Assembly (NCBI GenBank): GCA_022984795.1
Contig: JALIHJ010000005.1
Span: forward strand, 62,001-126,000
Source of the DNA: Fabrea salina
Lineage: Eukaryota > Ciliophora > Heterotrichea > Heterotrichida > Fabreidae
Direction of reading: 5' to 3'
DNA: 64,000 nt
The translations under genes were made by a program, and so were the position numbers. The notes under the pieces were generated by a model. It did no database searches and had not been told where the DNA came from. It saw only the letters and a program-made list of their open reading frames with translations. Shown in pieces: positions 8,080 to 15,939 of the stretch. Within the stretch, counting starts at the first letter, position 1; each line of letters begins with the position of its first letter.

Positions 8080-8874
8080 ATGGAAGTAAACTTTTACTTA
8101 GTTGAAATAAAGGCAGCTGTGGGAGTGCAAACAGAATCAGGACCAGCTTTAAAAACTATTTCAGGCCAAGTCAAAGCTGTTCCAGTAAACACACACTTAT
8201 TTGAAGAGTCTTCTTCAGTGGCAGCTTACTTGCCCACGAAGTACCAAAAGTCTTTTGAAAACTTTACCATTGAAGTCCCAGAAGCCTTTTTAGTTCCTAA
8301 GCCTCTAGAAGTTTCCCATGAAAACTGTGCCTGGGGGTTGTTCTGCGGAATTAGAGACTTAACGAGCTTGCACTATTCCTTAGAAGCTTTAGAAGGGGAG
8401 TCAATTCTGATCATCAACTCTGAAAACTCTACAGTAGAATTAGCTAAGGCACTGGGCCTTAAAGTGTTTGCAACTAAGAGTCTGCAAGAAACCACTGAAG
8501 AAGTGCTAAAGGAAACAGGAGGACTAGGTGTGAAGAACATTCTGGACTTCAGTAGTTCCCACAGCGCCTCTTGCAAGCGAACTGTTATTTCTTTGCTAGG
8601 ACTTAGAAGCAAGTGGTGCGTTTGCAACCCTAACTTTCAACTAGACCCCCCTGAAGCTTTTCAGTTGTTTAAAAGGAACTCAAAAGTATGCTTCAGTAAC
8701 CCTGAGGTCTGGGTAGACTGCAACTTGGAGTTTGGAAAGTTTTTGCACTTAGTTAAGTTGACCTTTGAGAAGTTCGGAAACACTATTTCAACTCCAAGTG
8801 AACTCTACTCAATTCAGCAAGTCGAAAGTTCTGAACCATCCCCAAACGTCTATTTAATGACTAATAAAATCTAA
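8080..8874 (+). CDS. CRYZL1: CRYZL1-like zinc-free MDR protein
   Basis: 264 residues of the medium-chain dehydrogenase/reductase fold. The closest family I recognise is CRYZL1 (quinone oxidoreductase-like 1): ETGGLGVKNILDF, then VISLLGLRSKW, then FQLDPPEAFQLF and NPEVWVDCNLEFGKFL run in the same order as in the human protein. The dinucleotide-binding Gly motif is gone (ILIINSENSTVELAKALG), so reductase activity is doubtful. In animals CRYZL1 is a subunit of the FERRY complex, a Rab5 effector on early endosomes that binds mRNAs; a structural role would fit the lost motif. It is shorter than human (about 349). A decoy intron-like 16-mer follows the second codon. Confidence 0.8.
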   Translation: MEVNFYLVEIKAAVGVQTESGPALKTISGQVKAVPVNTHLFEESSSVAAYLPTKYQKSFENFTIEVPEAFLVPKPLEVSHENCAWGLFCGIRDLTSLHYSLEALEGESILIINSENSTVELAKALGLKVFATKSLQETTEEVLKETGGLGVKNILDFSSSHSASCKRTVISLLGLRSKWCVCNPNFQLDPPEAFQLFKRNSKVCFSNPEVWVDCNLEFGKFLHLVKLTFEKFGNTISTPSELYSIQQVESSEPSPNVYLMTNKI

Positions 8875-8879
8875 CTAAA

Positions 8880-9098
8880 ATGGGATGCTGCCACATAGCT
8901 CCGCAAAGTGCAAACAAAATAGAATTCAAGATTACTGGAGAGTTCACAGACCTTAATTTGTATTCAGATGAAAACAAAGAAGCAAACCTCAAAGACACAA
9001 GGAAATACTCTTTCAACTCAGACTTAGAGTCCATAGACAACTGTTTTTTGGCTTCTCCAAGACTTAGTCTTAACTACCTTGAACGATGTTATAATTAA
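8880..9098 (+). CDS. Small MGCC-type, probably lipidated protein
   Basis: 72 residues, not recognised. The N-terminus [10 protein letters not shown] has Gly2 and tandem Cys3-Cys4, the classic dual myristoylation/palmitoylation layout for membrane tethering; the rest is polar with no clear domain. The ATG is only 5 nt after the CRYZL1-like stop, so it may be expressed from a promoter inside that gene. Its TAA (9096-9098) shares TTAA with the stop of NSA2 on the other strand. Length, position and the lipidation motif make it a likely real gene, though short. Confidence 0.62.
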   Translation: MGCCHIAPQSANKIEFKITGEFTDLNLYSDENKEANLKDTRKYSFNSDLESIDNCFLASPRLSLNYLERCYN

Positions 9099-9874
9099 AC
9101 TAATAGAACTGCGTTGATGCAGCCGTCGTTTTCAGGATTATTTGTGACTTGAGCATACTTGCCCCAAACAACCTTACCACTCTGCGTGACAAGGCCTAAG
9201 TCCGAAACGTTTACTTCAATGATAGTGCCTTTAGTGATGACTCCTAAGCCAGTGTACATGTGAGACTGGGGGTTCTTTTTGACTCCAATGATGTCCAAAC
9301 AAAAAGTTGCTTTGAGTTCGGGATGAGTAACATGGGCCTTTTTAAACCTCATTCCAGAAGGCCTGATGAACCTTTCGAACTTAGGCGGTTTTCTGACAAA
9401 GTCTTCTCCGACGTAGCAAGCTTTGTTGATGATTCTTTTCCACTGTTTGCGCTTTCTTTTTCCAGACTTAACTACTTGGAACATTTCTTCGTCAGTCATA
9501 GGTTTGACTTTAGGAATGGGCACACTCCACTTGCCTGCTTTTTCTTTGCGTTTTTGTTTGATCATGTTGCTGAGGATTTTGGTTTTGTTAGACCCTTCTC
9601 TTTCGAGCAGGTAAGAAGGAACTGCTCCTTCGGGGGCTGTTTTTTGAGTTGTGTCTACTTCTTTGCCGTCGTTGGCTTTGAGTAGTTTGCGCATGTTGGC
9701 TTTCTCTGTGTAGCGTTTTTGGTTGAAGAGTTTGGCTTTCATACCTGTTAATGACTGGGCTTTAGCTGAGAGCTCGTGAGGTTCACGTGCTTCGCGCTTG
9801 CGCTTGCGTTCATCGTAGTCAAAACGCTTTCCTTGGCGTTTCTGGAACAGCTCTATGTACTCGTTCTGAGGCAT
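9095..9874 (-). CDS. NSA2: NSA2 ribosome biogenesis protein (60S)
   Basis: 259 residues, the family's usual length (about 260), starting [20 protein letters not shown] at 9874; an upstream in-frame ATG would run into the PEX5 gene and is rejected. The central [16 protein letters not shown], the [17 protein letters not shown] stretch and the C-terminus [20 protein letters not shown] are nearly identical to yeast/human NSA2/TINP1, an S8e-like factor needed for 27S pre-rRNA processing in the nucleolus. The terminal LLV is the conserved end, so the shared TTAA stop with the 72-residue gene is real. It lies 28 nt downstream of PEX5 on the same strand. Confidence 0.98.
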   Translation of the reverse strand: MPQNEYIELFQKRQGKRFDYDERKRKREAREPHELSAKAQSLTGMKAKLFNQKRYTEKANMRKLLKANDGKEVDTTQKTAPEGAVPSYLLEREGSNKTKILSNMIKQKRKEKAGKWSVPIPKVKPMTDEEMFQVVKSGKRKRKQWKRIINKACYVGEDFVRKPPKFERFIRPSGMRFKKAHVTHPELKATFCLDIIGVKKNPQSHMYTGLGVITKGTIIEVNVSDLGLVTQSGKVVWGKYAQVTNNPENDGCINAVLLV

Positions 9875-9902
9875 ATTATTGAATATAAATGGTAAACAAG
9901 TT

Positions 9903-11069
9903 CTAATTATTACACTTTCCATTAACACTGAATTCGTCACTGAAAACTGCTGGGTCAAACAGTAGCAACTTCTTAATGAGGTCGAACCTCCGCAGACATG
10001 TAAACGCAGTGAACAAGTAATTCCAAACCTGAGGAGGGTTGGGGTTCAAGGACAAAGCCTGCAAGTAAAACCTAGCAGCAGTGTAGAAGTCGCCTAAGTT
10101 AGCATACGCCACTCCTATGTTGACCCAAGCCCTTACGTAAGAAGGCCGCAGCTCTACAGCCCTCGGGTACACTTCTAAAGCTAGTTCACTCTTGCCACAG
10201 TTGGCGTACGCAGCTCCTAGTTTGTTCAGTAAGTAGTGGTCGTCAGGCTTGATAAGCAAAGCCTTAGAAAAGCAGTCTACAGCTTGGTCGAAGTCTTTGA
10301 TGGCAAAGTAAAGCACTCCTAAAGCCAAGTGGACGTCAGGGTCATTAGGGTTGACCATTTGTGCCTGCATAAACAAAGAAAGCACTTCTTCTCTTAGGTC
10401 TTCAGACTCAAAAGCACAAGAACTGTACTCAGGATTGTTGAAAATCCAGCTTTTCAAGAACTCAAGTGCCTGGGTTTCGTCCTTTTCGTTAATCAAACTC
10501 ACTCCTAAGTGCAGCAGAATGTCTAAGTTGTAGGGGTCGGCTTCGTGCCCGTTTGTGAAAGCAGCTATGGCTCTAGCGTCTTCGTCAAGTTCTTGACACA
10601 GCAAGCCCAGCATCTTCCAGGCTTCAGCGTTTCCTTGGTTTTGCATCACAGCAGCTTCGAAGGCTTGGATGCCAGTGTAAACTTCGCCTTGTTCGAGGAA
10701 CTCAAAGCCCTTTTCAAAAGCTTGGAGGTCGTTTAAGTAGGGGTTCTCTGGATGCAAGAGGTACTGGATGGGCTGTTCATTGGGCCACATGTTCTGCCAG
10801 ATGTAAGTGAGTTCTTCCGGAGTTACTGAGCCCATGTACGCTGAGTCTTCCCAAGCCTTTTCGAAGTTAGCTTCTTCCCAAGCTGACTCGAACTGGGGTT
10901 GTGTTTGGATTTGGGCTTCGGCATACTCCCAAGCGTCTTCTAGTTCATTTGCTTCTTGGAACTGAGAAGGCTGCAACTCTGGACCTGAAAGCAAACTGTC
11001 AAGTGCTTTGGGGATTGGGTTTTGTGAAGATTCTTGAGAGCAACCACTAGGCTTAAACAAGGAATCCAT
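9903..11069 (-). CDS. PEX5: PEX5 peroxisomal PTS1 receptor
   Basis: 388 residues from the ATG at 11069. The N-terminal half has a Cys near the start ([12 protein letters not shown]; the recycling ubiquitination Cys of the family) and several WxxxF/Y-type pentapeptides ([23 protein letters not shown]) that bind PEX14. The C-terminal half has seven TPR-type repeats, including [36 protein letters not shown] and [19 protein letters not shown], forming the SKL-binding cage. It is shorter than animal PEX5 through a reduced N-terminal region. It works with any PTS1 cargo; the catalase in this window ends in SKM. Confidence 0.96.
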   Translation of the reverse strand: MDSLFKPSGCSQESSQNPIPKALDSLLSGPELQPSQFQEANELEDAWEYAEAQIQTQPQFESAWEEANFEKAWEDSAYMGSVTPEELTYIWQNMWPNEQPIQYLLHPENPYLNDLQAFEKGFEFLEQGEVYTGIQAFEAAVMQNQGNAEAWKMLGLLCQELDEDARAIAAFTNGHEADPYNLDILLHLGVSLINEKDETQALEFLKSWIFNNPEYSSCAFESEDLREEVLSLFMQAQMVNPNDPDVHLALGVLYFAIKDFDQAVDCFSKALLIKPDDHYLLNKLGAAYANCGKSELALEVYPRAVELRPSYVRAWVNIGVAYANLGDFYTAARFYLQALSLNPNPPQVWNYLFTAFTCLRRFDLIKKLLLFDPAVFSDEFSVNGKCNN

Positions 11070-11173
11070 ATTACTGTGGTTAAATCCTGCCTGCACTAGG
11101 TGCACTCTGGAGTAGAGGTAGTGCTTATGGGGGAAGAAATTAGAAGTAACTTTTGTTTTTAACTATAATATAA
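11070..11173. promoter_or_regulatory. Divergent promoter PEX5 / Sec14-like
   Basis: 104 bp between divergent ATGs. TATA-like AACTATAATATAA directly precedes the plus ATG; ATTACTG precedes the minus ATG. An imperfect inverted repeat TGCAC/GTGCA lies near 11091-11106. No other feature seen. Confidence 0.45.
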
Positions 11174-11989
11174 ATGGAAGGAAGCCAAGTGCAAGGACCA
11201 ATACCCACACTTTTGTCAACACTCAACGAAAAACAGTTAGAAACACTAGCCAGGTTCAGAGAAAGGTACGGAGACCGACTTGACGATCACACACTTGCAA
11301 GGTTCTTAGAAGCAAGGAAGTTCGATGACCAAAAGGCCACCCAAATGATAGAGAAGCTTTTCAGTTGGAGAATAGAACAAGAAGTAGACCAGATTCACCT
11401 GTTTGAGTTCCCAGAACTTCCTCAGGTGAAGCAAGTGTACCCGCACGGTTTCCATAAAACTGATCGCTACGGACGTCCCATTTACATCGAACGAATAGGA
11501 GCACTTGACCTTAACAGGCTGTTTGAAATAACTACAGAAGAAAGGATGCTGAAGTACTACATCAGGGAGTACGAAGCAATGGTAAAGGAAAAAATTCCAG
11601 CATGTGCTAAAGCAGCAGGTTTTCCGGTAGAACAAACACTTACGATTTTGGACTTAGGAGGGAGCTCTATGAAACTGATGTCCAAAAAAGTGATCAACTT
11701 TGTAAAGATAGCTTCTTCAGTGTGCCAAGACTACTACCCAGAAATACTCGGGCGAATGTTCTTAGTAAACACTCCTACTTTGTTTTCCATGGCTTGGAAG
11801 ATCATCAAAGGTTTCGTCGACAAAAAGACCCAGAAGAAGATAGCTACTGAAGGAAGTCGTTACCAAAGGAAGTTACTAGAACTAGTGGCACCAGAGAACT
11901 TGCCAGACTTTTTAGGAGGCACTTGCAACTGCGAAGGAGGGTGCTTGAACTCTAACGCAGGCCCTTGGAGTGCTCTTCCCAGTAGTTAA
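11174..11989 (+). CDS. Sec14-like CRAL-TRIO lipid-transfer protein
   Basis: 271 residues. A CRAL-TRIO N-terminal helical part (LDDHTLARFLEARKFDDQKA) is followed by the lipid-binding domain: GRPIYIERIGALDL, LTILDLGGSSMKLM, YYPEILGRMFLVNTPTLF and ENLPDFLGGTCNC, all at the usual spacing. Sec14 proteins exchange phosphatidylinositol and phosphatidylcholine and present PI to kinases. Length and order match yeast Sec14 (304) without its C-terminal tail; the Cys-rich end CNCEGGCLNSNAGPW is also seen in plant and protist Sec14s. The next gene starts 25 nt downstream. Confidence 0.95.
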   Translation: MEGSQVQGPIPTLLSTLNEKQLETLARFRERYGDRLDDHTLARFLEARKFDDQKATQMIEKLFSWRIEQEVDQIHLFEFPELPQVKQVYPHGFHKTDRYGRPIYIERIGALDLNRLFEITTEERMLKYYIREYEAMVKEKIPACAKAAGFPVEQTLTILDLGGSSMKLMSKKVINFVKIASSVCQDYYPEILGRMFLVNTPTLFSMAWKIIKGFVDKKTQKKIATEGSRYQRKLLELVAPENLPDFLGGTCNCEGGCLNSNAGPWSALPSS

Positions 11990-12014
11990 ATAATAACCAT
12001 TTCGACTAAATAAT

Positions 12015-13028
12015 ATGAACAAAGAAGACGCCCAGAAGTGTATTCAAGTAGGAGTTCAGGCTTTGAAAAAAGCTGAGTTCGACAAAGCAATCAGAATGTT
12101 CGAAAAAAGCCTGAGACTGCACTACTCTGACGAGGCCAAGGCTTACTTGGACTTAGCTAATGAAAAAAAGCAGAAAAGCAACACAGCCCCAGAAGAAACC
12201 AAAACCCAAACTGAACCCAAAACCAAAAACTACACCCCTGTACAAGAACAACTTGTAAAAGACATCCTCAGCAAAAAGAACTACTATGAAATTCTAGGAG
12301 TCTCGAAAGACGCTAAAACCGAACAAATAAAAAAAGTTTACAAGAAACTCGCCTTAAAACTGCACCCAGACAAGAACTTAGCTCCCAGGGCAGACGAAGC
12401 TTTTAAACTGGTCAACAAGGCTTTTTCTTGCTTAGTGGACGAGCAAAAAAGAACTATGTACGACAGAACAGGGTCCGAAGAAACCCCACAAATGCAAAGT
12501 AGGGACTTCGACAGCATGTTTGCTGAGCAAGTGTTCAGAGAGTTCTTTGGGGAGAGTTTTTTCTTTGAAAGACACCCAATGAGCAGAGTTTACAGAACAC
12601 GCAGACAAGCCCACAGAGAAGAGCCAAATAGACAAGCCTGGCCTTTCATACAGCTGCTGCCACTTATATTCTTGTTTTTAGTGTCAGCTCTGAGTTCTTA
12701 CTCTTTTGGTTCGTACGACTTCTCACTTCATCCTACAGCCAAGCACACTTTGCAATTGCACACTAGTGATTTCCAAATTCCTTACTGGATAGAACCCAAA
12801 ACCTACAGAAGCCTAGACTCCTCAGAAATCAGAAAGTTAGAAGGAGATGTTCTTTCTTACTACGTGAAGAACCTCAAACTAGAATGCACCAAACAACAAA
12901 ACAAAAGACAAACCTTCATTAACAAAGCAAGGTACTACCAAGGAAACACTGCTAAGACTTACAGAGACTACGCTGAAAAAGTCGACATGTCTTCATGCTA
13001 CAAACTTAATGAAATGCTAGCTAGCTAA
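12015..13028 (+). CDS. DNAJB12/DNAJB14-type ER J-protein
   Basis: 337 residues. A TPR-like helical pair opens the protein (ALKKAEFDKAIRMFEKSLRL), then a J domain at about 90-155 (YYEILGVSKDAKTEQIKKVY, LHPDKN with the HPD triad). One transmembrane segment lies near 210-228 (FIQLLPLIFLFLVSALSSYS), followed by a C-terminal DUF1977-type region (IPYWIEPKTY...YYVKNLKLEC). This is the layout of DNAJB12/B14/Hlj1, tail-oriented ER-membrane cochaperones that bring Hsp70 to ERAD and channel assembly. The usual Gly/Phe region after the J domain is short. Confidence 0.93.
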   Translation: MNKEDAQKCIQVGVQALKKAEFDKAIRMFEKSLRLHYSDEAKAYLDLANEKKQKSNTAPEETKTQTEPKTKNYTPVQEQLVKDILSKKNYYEILGVSKDAKTEQIKKVYKKLALKLHPDKNLAPRADEAFKLVNKAFSCLVDEQKRTMYDRTGSEETPQMQSRDFDSMFAEQVFREFFGESFFFERHPMSRVYRTRRQAHREEPNRQAWPFIQLLPLIFLFLVSALSSYSFGSYDFSLHPTAKHTLQLHTSDFQIPYWIEPKTYRSLDSSEIRKLEGDVLSYYVKNLKLECTKQQNKRQTFINKARYYQGNTAKTYRDYAEKVDMSSCYKLNEMLAS

Positions 13029-13078
13029 TTATCCTTTAACCAAGTATTTAACCATATTGATTTCTGGTCTTATAATAA

Positions 13079-14170
13079 ATGGAAAATTGCAAAGTTCTAC
13101 AAAGACTAGAAAACCAATCCAAGTTCCTGGATTCGGCTAGTTTGAGTTTTGACGAAGTTAAAGGATTGCCTTTAGCTGTGTCTCAAAGCCTCAGTGGAGT
13201 ATTTGACGAAGACAAACAAGTACTTACAAACAAGTCCCACAAAAAGTTCCAAGACCTCCATAAAGTGTGTTGTACAAAAAAGGGAAGCAAAAAGGCCCAA
13301 CAAATCATAGCTAAATCTCGCCCTGAAGAAGTCCAGAAAATCATCGACTCCCACAAAGACAAAATCGGCGACTTAATGCGAGACTACTACGCCAACTACA
13401 TGTGCCAGACACTCTTCCAAAGTTGCAGTTCAGCTCAGCGATTGCAAGTACTCAAGGCACTCCAGAACAAATTTATTTCGATTGCAAAGGACTCTAAAGG
13501 AACCCACTCTTTGCAAACCCTGATATCTTTGTCCAGTTTGCCTGAAGAAGAAACTATCTACCAAAAGGCTTTTAAAGGAAGCATTGTGTCCTTGTCTTCG
13601 CATCCTAATGCTTCCCATGTAATCCAAAGCCTCCTTGTGACTCTCAAAGACAAAGAATTCATCTTGAAAGAGTTGCGAAGCTACGTAAGGGAACTTGCTA
13701 TGGACAAGCAAGGACTTTGTGTAGTCAAAAAGTGCATTAGTGACTACACAGTTTACCAAGAACTCATGAAGGCCCCCTTGACCTTAATGCAAGACCCCTA
13801 CGCTAATTACGCCATGCAACTTTTAGTGGACACTTGGAGCAGCAACTGCGCTGCAACTATGATTAGTCAAATGAAGAACAAAGTAGCTCAGCTGTGCATC
13901 CAAAAGTACTCCTCGAACGTCATGGAAAAGTGTTTGAAAGAAGTTAGGATGCGATATCATATCATTAAAGAGTTGATTACTGAAGGCAAAGTTTCTTTAC
14001 TACTCAATTGTATATACGGTTGCTACGTTTTACGTACAGCCGCTAGTGAGTCTGATTCAGCTTTAAAGGTTGCTTTGAACGAAGCTATAAAAGAAGCAGC
14101 TCCGAACCTCCATCAAAAGAAACTCAAGTCGCGCTGGAATCAGATTCTGGCCAACCTTATACATAATTAA
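13079..14170 (+). CDS. Pumilio (PUF) RNA-binding protein
   Basis: 363 residues made mostly of PUF repeats: IGDLMRDYYANYMCQTLFQS, AKDSKGTHSLQTLISLSS, LSSHPNASHVIQSLL, AMDKQGLCVVKKCISD, LMQDPYANYAMQLLV and CIQKYSSNVMEKCLK. At least six to seven repeats with the base-reading side chains at the usual N-Y-Q or S-N-E style positions are visible, then a last diverged one (LLNCIYGCYVLRTA). PUF proteins bind 3'UTRs of mRNAs and repress or localise them. A 100-residue N-terminal region precedes the repeats. The promoter contains CTTATAATAA immediately before the ATG. Its stop shares TTAA with the convergent gene. Confidence 0.95.
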   Translation: MENCKVLQRLENQSKFLDSASLSFDEVKGLPLAVSQSLSGVFDEDKQVLTNKSHKKFQDLHKVCCTKKGSKKAQQIIAKSRPEEVQKIIDSHKDKIGDLMRDYYANYMCQTLFQSCSSAQRLQVLKALQNKFISIAKDSKGTHSLQTLISLSSLPEEETIYQKAFKGSIVSLSSHPNASHVIQSLLVTLKDKEFILKELRSYVRELAMDKQGLCVVKKCISDYTVYQELMKAPLTLMQDPYANYAMQLLVDTWSSNCAATMISQMKNKVAQLCIQKYSSNVMEKCLKEVRMRYHIIKELITEGKVSLLLNCIYGCYVLRTAASESDSALKVALNEAIKEAAPNLHQKKLKSRWNQILANLIHN

Positions 14171-15225
14171 TTAAAAGAACTTCTAGGAACAAAGCTGGAA
14201 GTGTAACTCCTTTTGGAGGCAGTTCTGGGACTCTGGAACTCTGAAGTTACTTTTCCTAAGTCTGCCGTTTGGTAAGAGTTAAGGGCTAAAGTTTTGTCTG
14301 AAATAGTGTTTAGGGCTGCACGGGAGTGGTTACGGGTCATAAAGGCAGGCAGTTGCGTAGTAGAAGGTCTTGAAAGCCCCCTGTTCATGTCTATAACAGA
14401 GTGTCTTCTTTCTTTCACAGAGTAGTTAATTCTGTCATAAACTAAGTCGTTGACGTTGGAGTGCTCAATTGGTTGTCTAGCAGTGTACTTAGAAAACTCT
14501 AGAATGGGTTTGGTGGTGTTTTTAAAGACTTTATTGTAATCAGGAGAGTACATTGCAGAGTTCATAACTTCTGGAAATTCAAACTTGTGTCCGAAACCCT
14601 TAGAAAAGTTAGGAGTGGTTACTCTTCTGTTGTTTGAGTAGATTGAAGGGTAGTCTTTTTTAGATTCGAACCTTGATTCATGGACGTTTCCCAAAGGAAC
14701 TCCAGGCCTTTCAAGTTGTTTATGGAAGTCCATAGGGAGTTTGAGTTTCTGAGAAGGGGAGTTAACTAGTCTGAGGTCAACTTGGGTGTTGCTTCTAGGA
14801 ATTTTGGATTGGTTTTTGGGTTTTTCTGACAAGTCAGGACTTTTTACTCTTTGGTGGACAAGGTTGTAGTTGAGGCTGTAGTACCCACAAGGCGGCACTC
14901 GGTCCTTAGAGTTCTGATTAAAACTTACAATTGAGCGATAGTAGTCCTCTCTTCCTTGAGAAGTGAAGTTTGCAGAGAACTTAGTTGTTTTTTCTTTGCG
15001 GTTTTTTTGTTGAGCAGTTTCAGTTTCAGCTATAATTTCTTGTAGTTGCTCAGGACTCAGTTGTTGGTTTTTGTTTTCGAAACTCAACCTGAACTTTTTC
15101 TTTTTAGGAGTTTTGCCTAGAAGGATTTCGTTCCGGTACTCTTTTATGTTGGTGAACCTTTGTTCACAGGTTTTGCCGATGCGTGAGTATATCGGGAACA
15201 CTTGTCCTGGAGTGCTGGATTTCAT
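14167..15225 (-). CDS. Hypothetical basic, disordered protein (possible axonemal/cytoskeletal)
   Basis: 352 residues, strongly basic and Ser/Asn/Arg-rich, with no domain I can name. Recurrent short motifs with Pro-Gly/Tyr, such as PPCGYYSLNYNLV, RPGVPLGNVHESRF and TPNFSKGFGHKFEF, recall the PxxGxYxxxY repeats of many ciliary microtubule-associated proteins, but this is only a resemblance. A short coiled-coil-like patch is at LSPEQLQEIIAETETAQQKN. Start ATG at 15225, 18 bp head-to-head with a membrane protein gene; stop shared (TTAA) with the PUF gene. Confidence 0.7.
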   Translation of the reverse strand: MKSSTPGQVFPIYSRIGKTCEQRFTNIKEYRNEILLGKTPKKKKFRLSFENKNQQLSPEQLQEIIAETETAQQKNRKEKTTKFSANFTSQGREDYYRSIVSFNQNSKDRVPPCGYYSLNYNLVHQRVKSPDLSEKPKNQSKIPRSNTQVDLRLVNSPSQKLKLPMDFHKQLERPGVPLGNVHESRFESKKDYPSIYSNNRRVTTPNFSKGFGHKFEFPEVMNSAMYSPDYNKVFKNTTKPILEFSKYTARQPIEHSNVNDLVYDRINYSVKERRHSVIDMNRGLSRPSTTQLPAFMTRNHSRAALNTISDKTLALNSYQTADLGKVTSEFQSPRTASKRSYTSSFVPRSSFN

Positions 15226-15243
15226 ATTGATATAAGACTGTAA
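15226..15243. promoter_or_regulatory. 18-bp divergent spacer
   Basis: ATTGATATAAGACTGTAA is all that separates two divergent ATGs. It holds one GATATAAG (TATA-like) core. Confidence 0.45.
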
Positions 15244-15939
15244 ATGGAGGAAAGGAAAAGGTTAGTCAGAAATCCCCGAGCCAAAGCCCTCACTAAGTTC
15301 TGTTTTGATTTGTTAGCAATCATTTTGATAGTGATTAGTTTCTTTGTGAGCTTTTTTTACTACGGGGATGACTTTGGGATTTCTTCAATGTTTATTTCCT
15401 ATAGGTTTGAGTACAGAGGATTGCCAGCTTACGTAAACCCAACTTTCGGTACCTTTGAAAGGGTTTTTTGTGCGGGGGAGTCTTCTTTGAAAGGAGAACT
15501 TGGAGAAATATGTGCTTGGCAACAGAACCTAAAAGCAGCAGGGATCATTTACGCAGTTGGGACAGGGTTGACTTTCATACTGCTTATATACACTACCTTT
15601 AACTTGATTGGGCTTTCGTTTGGTTGCAGTTGTTTCAACCTTTTAAAGGTGCACTGGCTGCATTACATCCTGCCAATAATCTACGGACTGACAGTGGTGA
15701 TCTACGTTCTGGTGAGTAGTTTTTACTTGTTCAAGACTTCAGGGAGTGACTGGACAAGCGAAGGGGTGAGTCTGGGAGTAGGGATGGTTTTGATCATAGC
15801 TACAGAAGTTATAGAAATAATAGGTGCTATTTACTTTTACTGGGCAAGACGCAAAGGAATTGAAGACTTACTCTTAGTGGCCATGCAAGGGTACATTCCG
15901 CTTTTACAAGAAGAGAACAAAAAAGATAAAAACCCTTAA
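15244..15939 (+). CDS. Four-TM membrane protein of unknown function
   Basis: 231 residues with four hydrophobic segments (about 19-42, 98-122, 136-160, 178-200) and a larger first extracytosolic loop containing two Cys (CAGESS and CAWQQN). Topology is claudin/tetraspanin-like, but the W-GLW-C-C signature of claudins and the CCG of tetraspanins are absent. N- and C-termini are basic and presumably cytosolic. Similar 4-TM proteins with unclear function are common in ciliates. It abuts the trehalose synthase stop on the other strand with zero bases between the two TAA codons. Confidence 0.75.
   Translation: MEERKRLVRNPRAKALTKFCFDLLAIILIVISFFVSFFYYGDDFGISSMFISYRFEYRGLPAYVNPTFGTFERVFCAGESSLKGELGEICAWQQNLKAAGIIYAVGTGLTFILLIYTTFNLIGLSFGCSCFNLLKVHWLHYILPIIYGLTVVIYVLVSSFYLFKTSGSDWTSEGVSLGVGMVLIIATEVIEIIGAIYFYWARRKGIEDLLLVAMQGYIPLLQEENKKDKNP

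Noticed and set aside
8086-8101. GTAAACTTTTACTTAG, a perfect 16-nt intron look-alike two codons into the CRYZL1-like gene
   Set aside because: Removal shifts the frame to a stop two codons later and no alternative ATG restores it; it is coding (VNFYLV) with homology downstream. It may be a decoy that the spliceosome must avoid.
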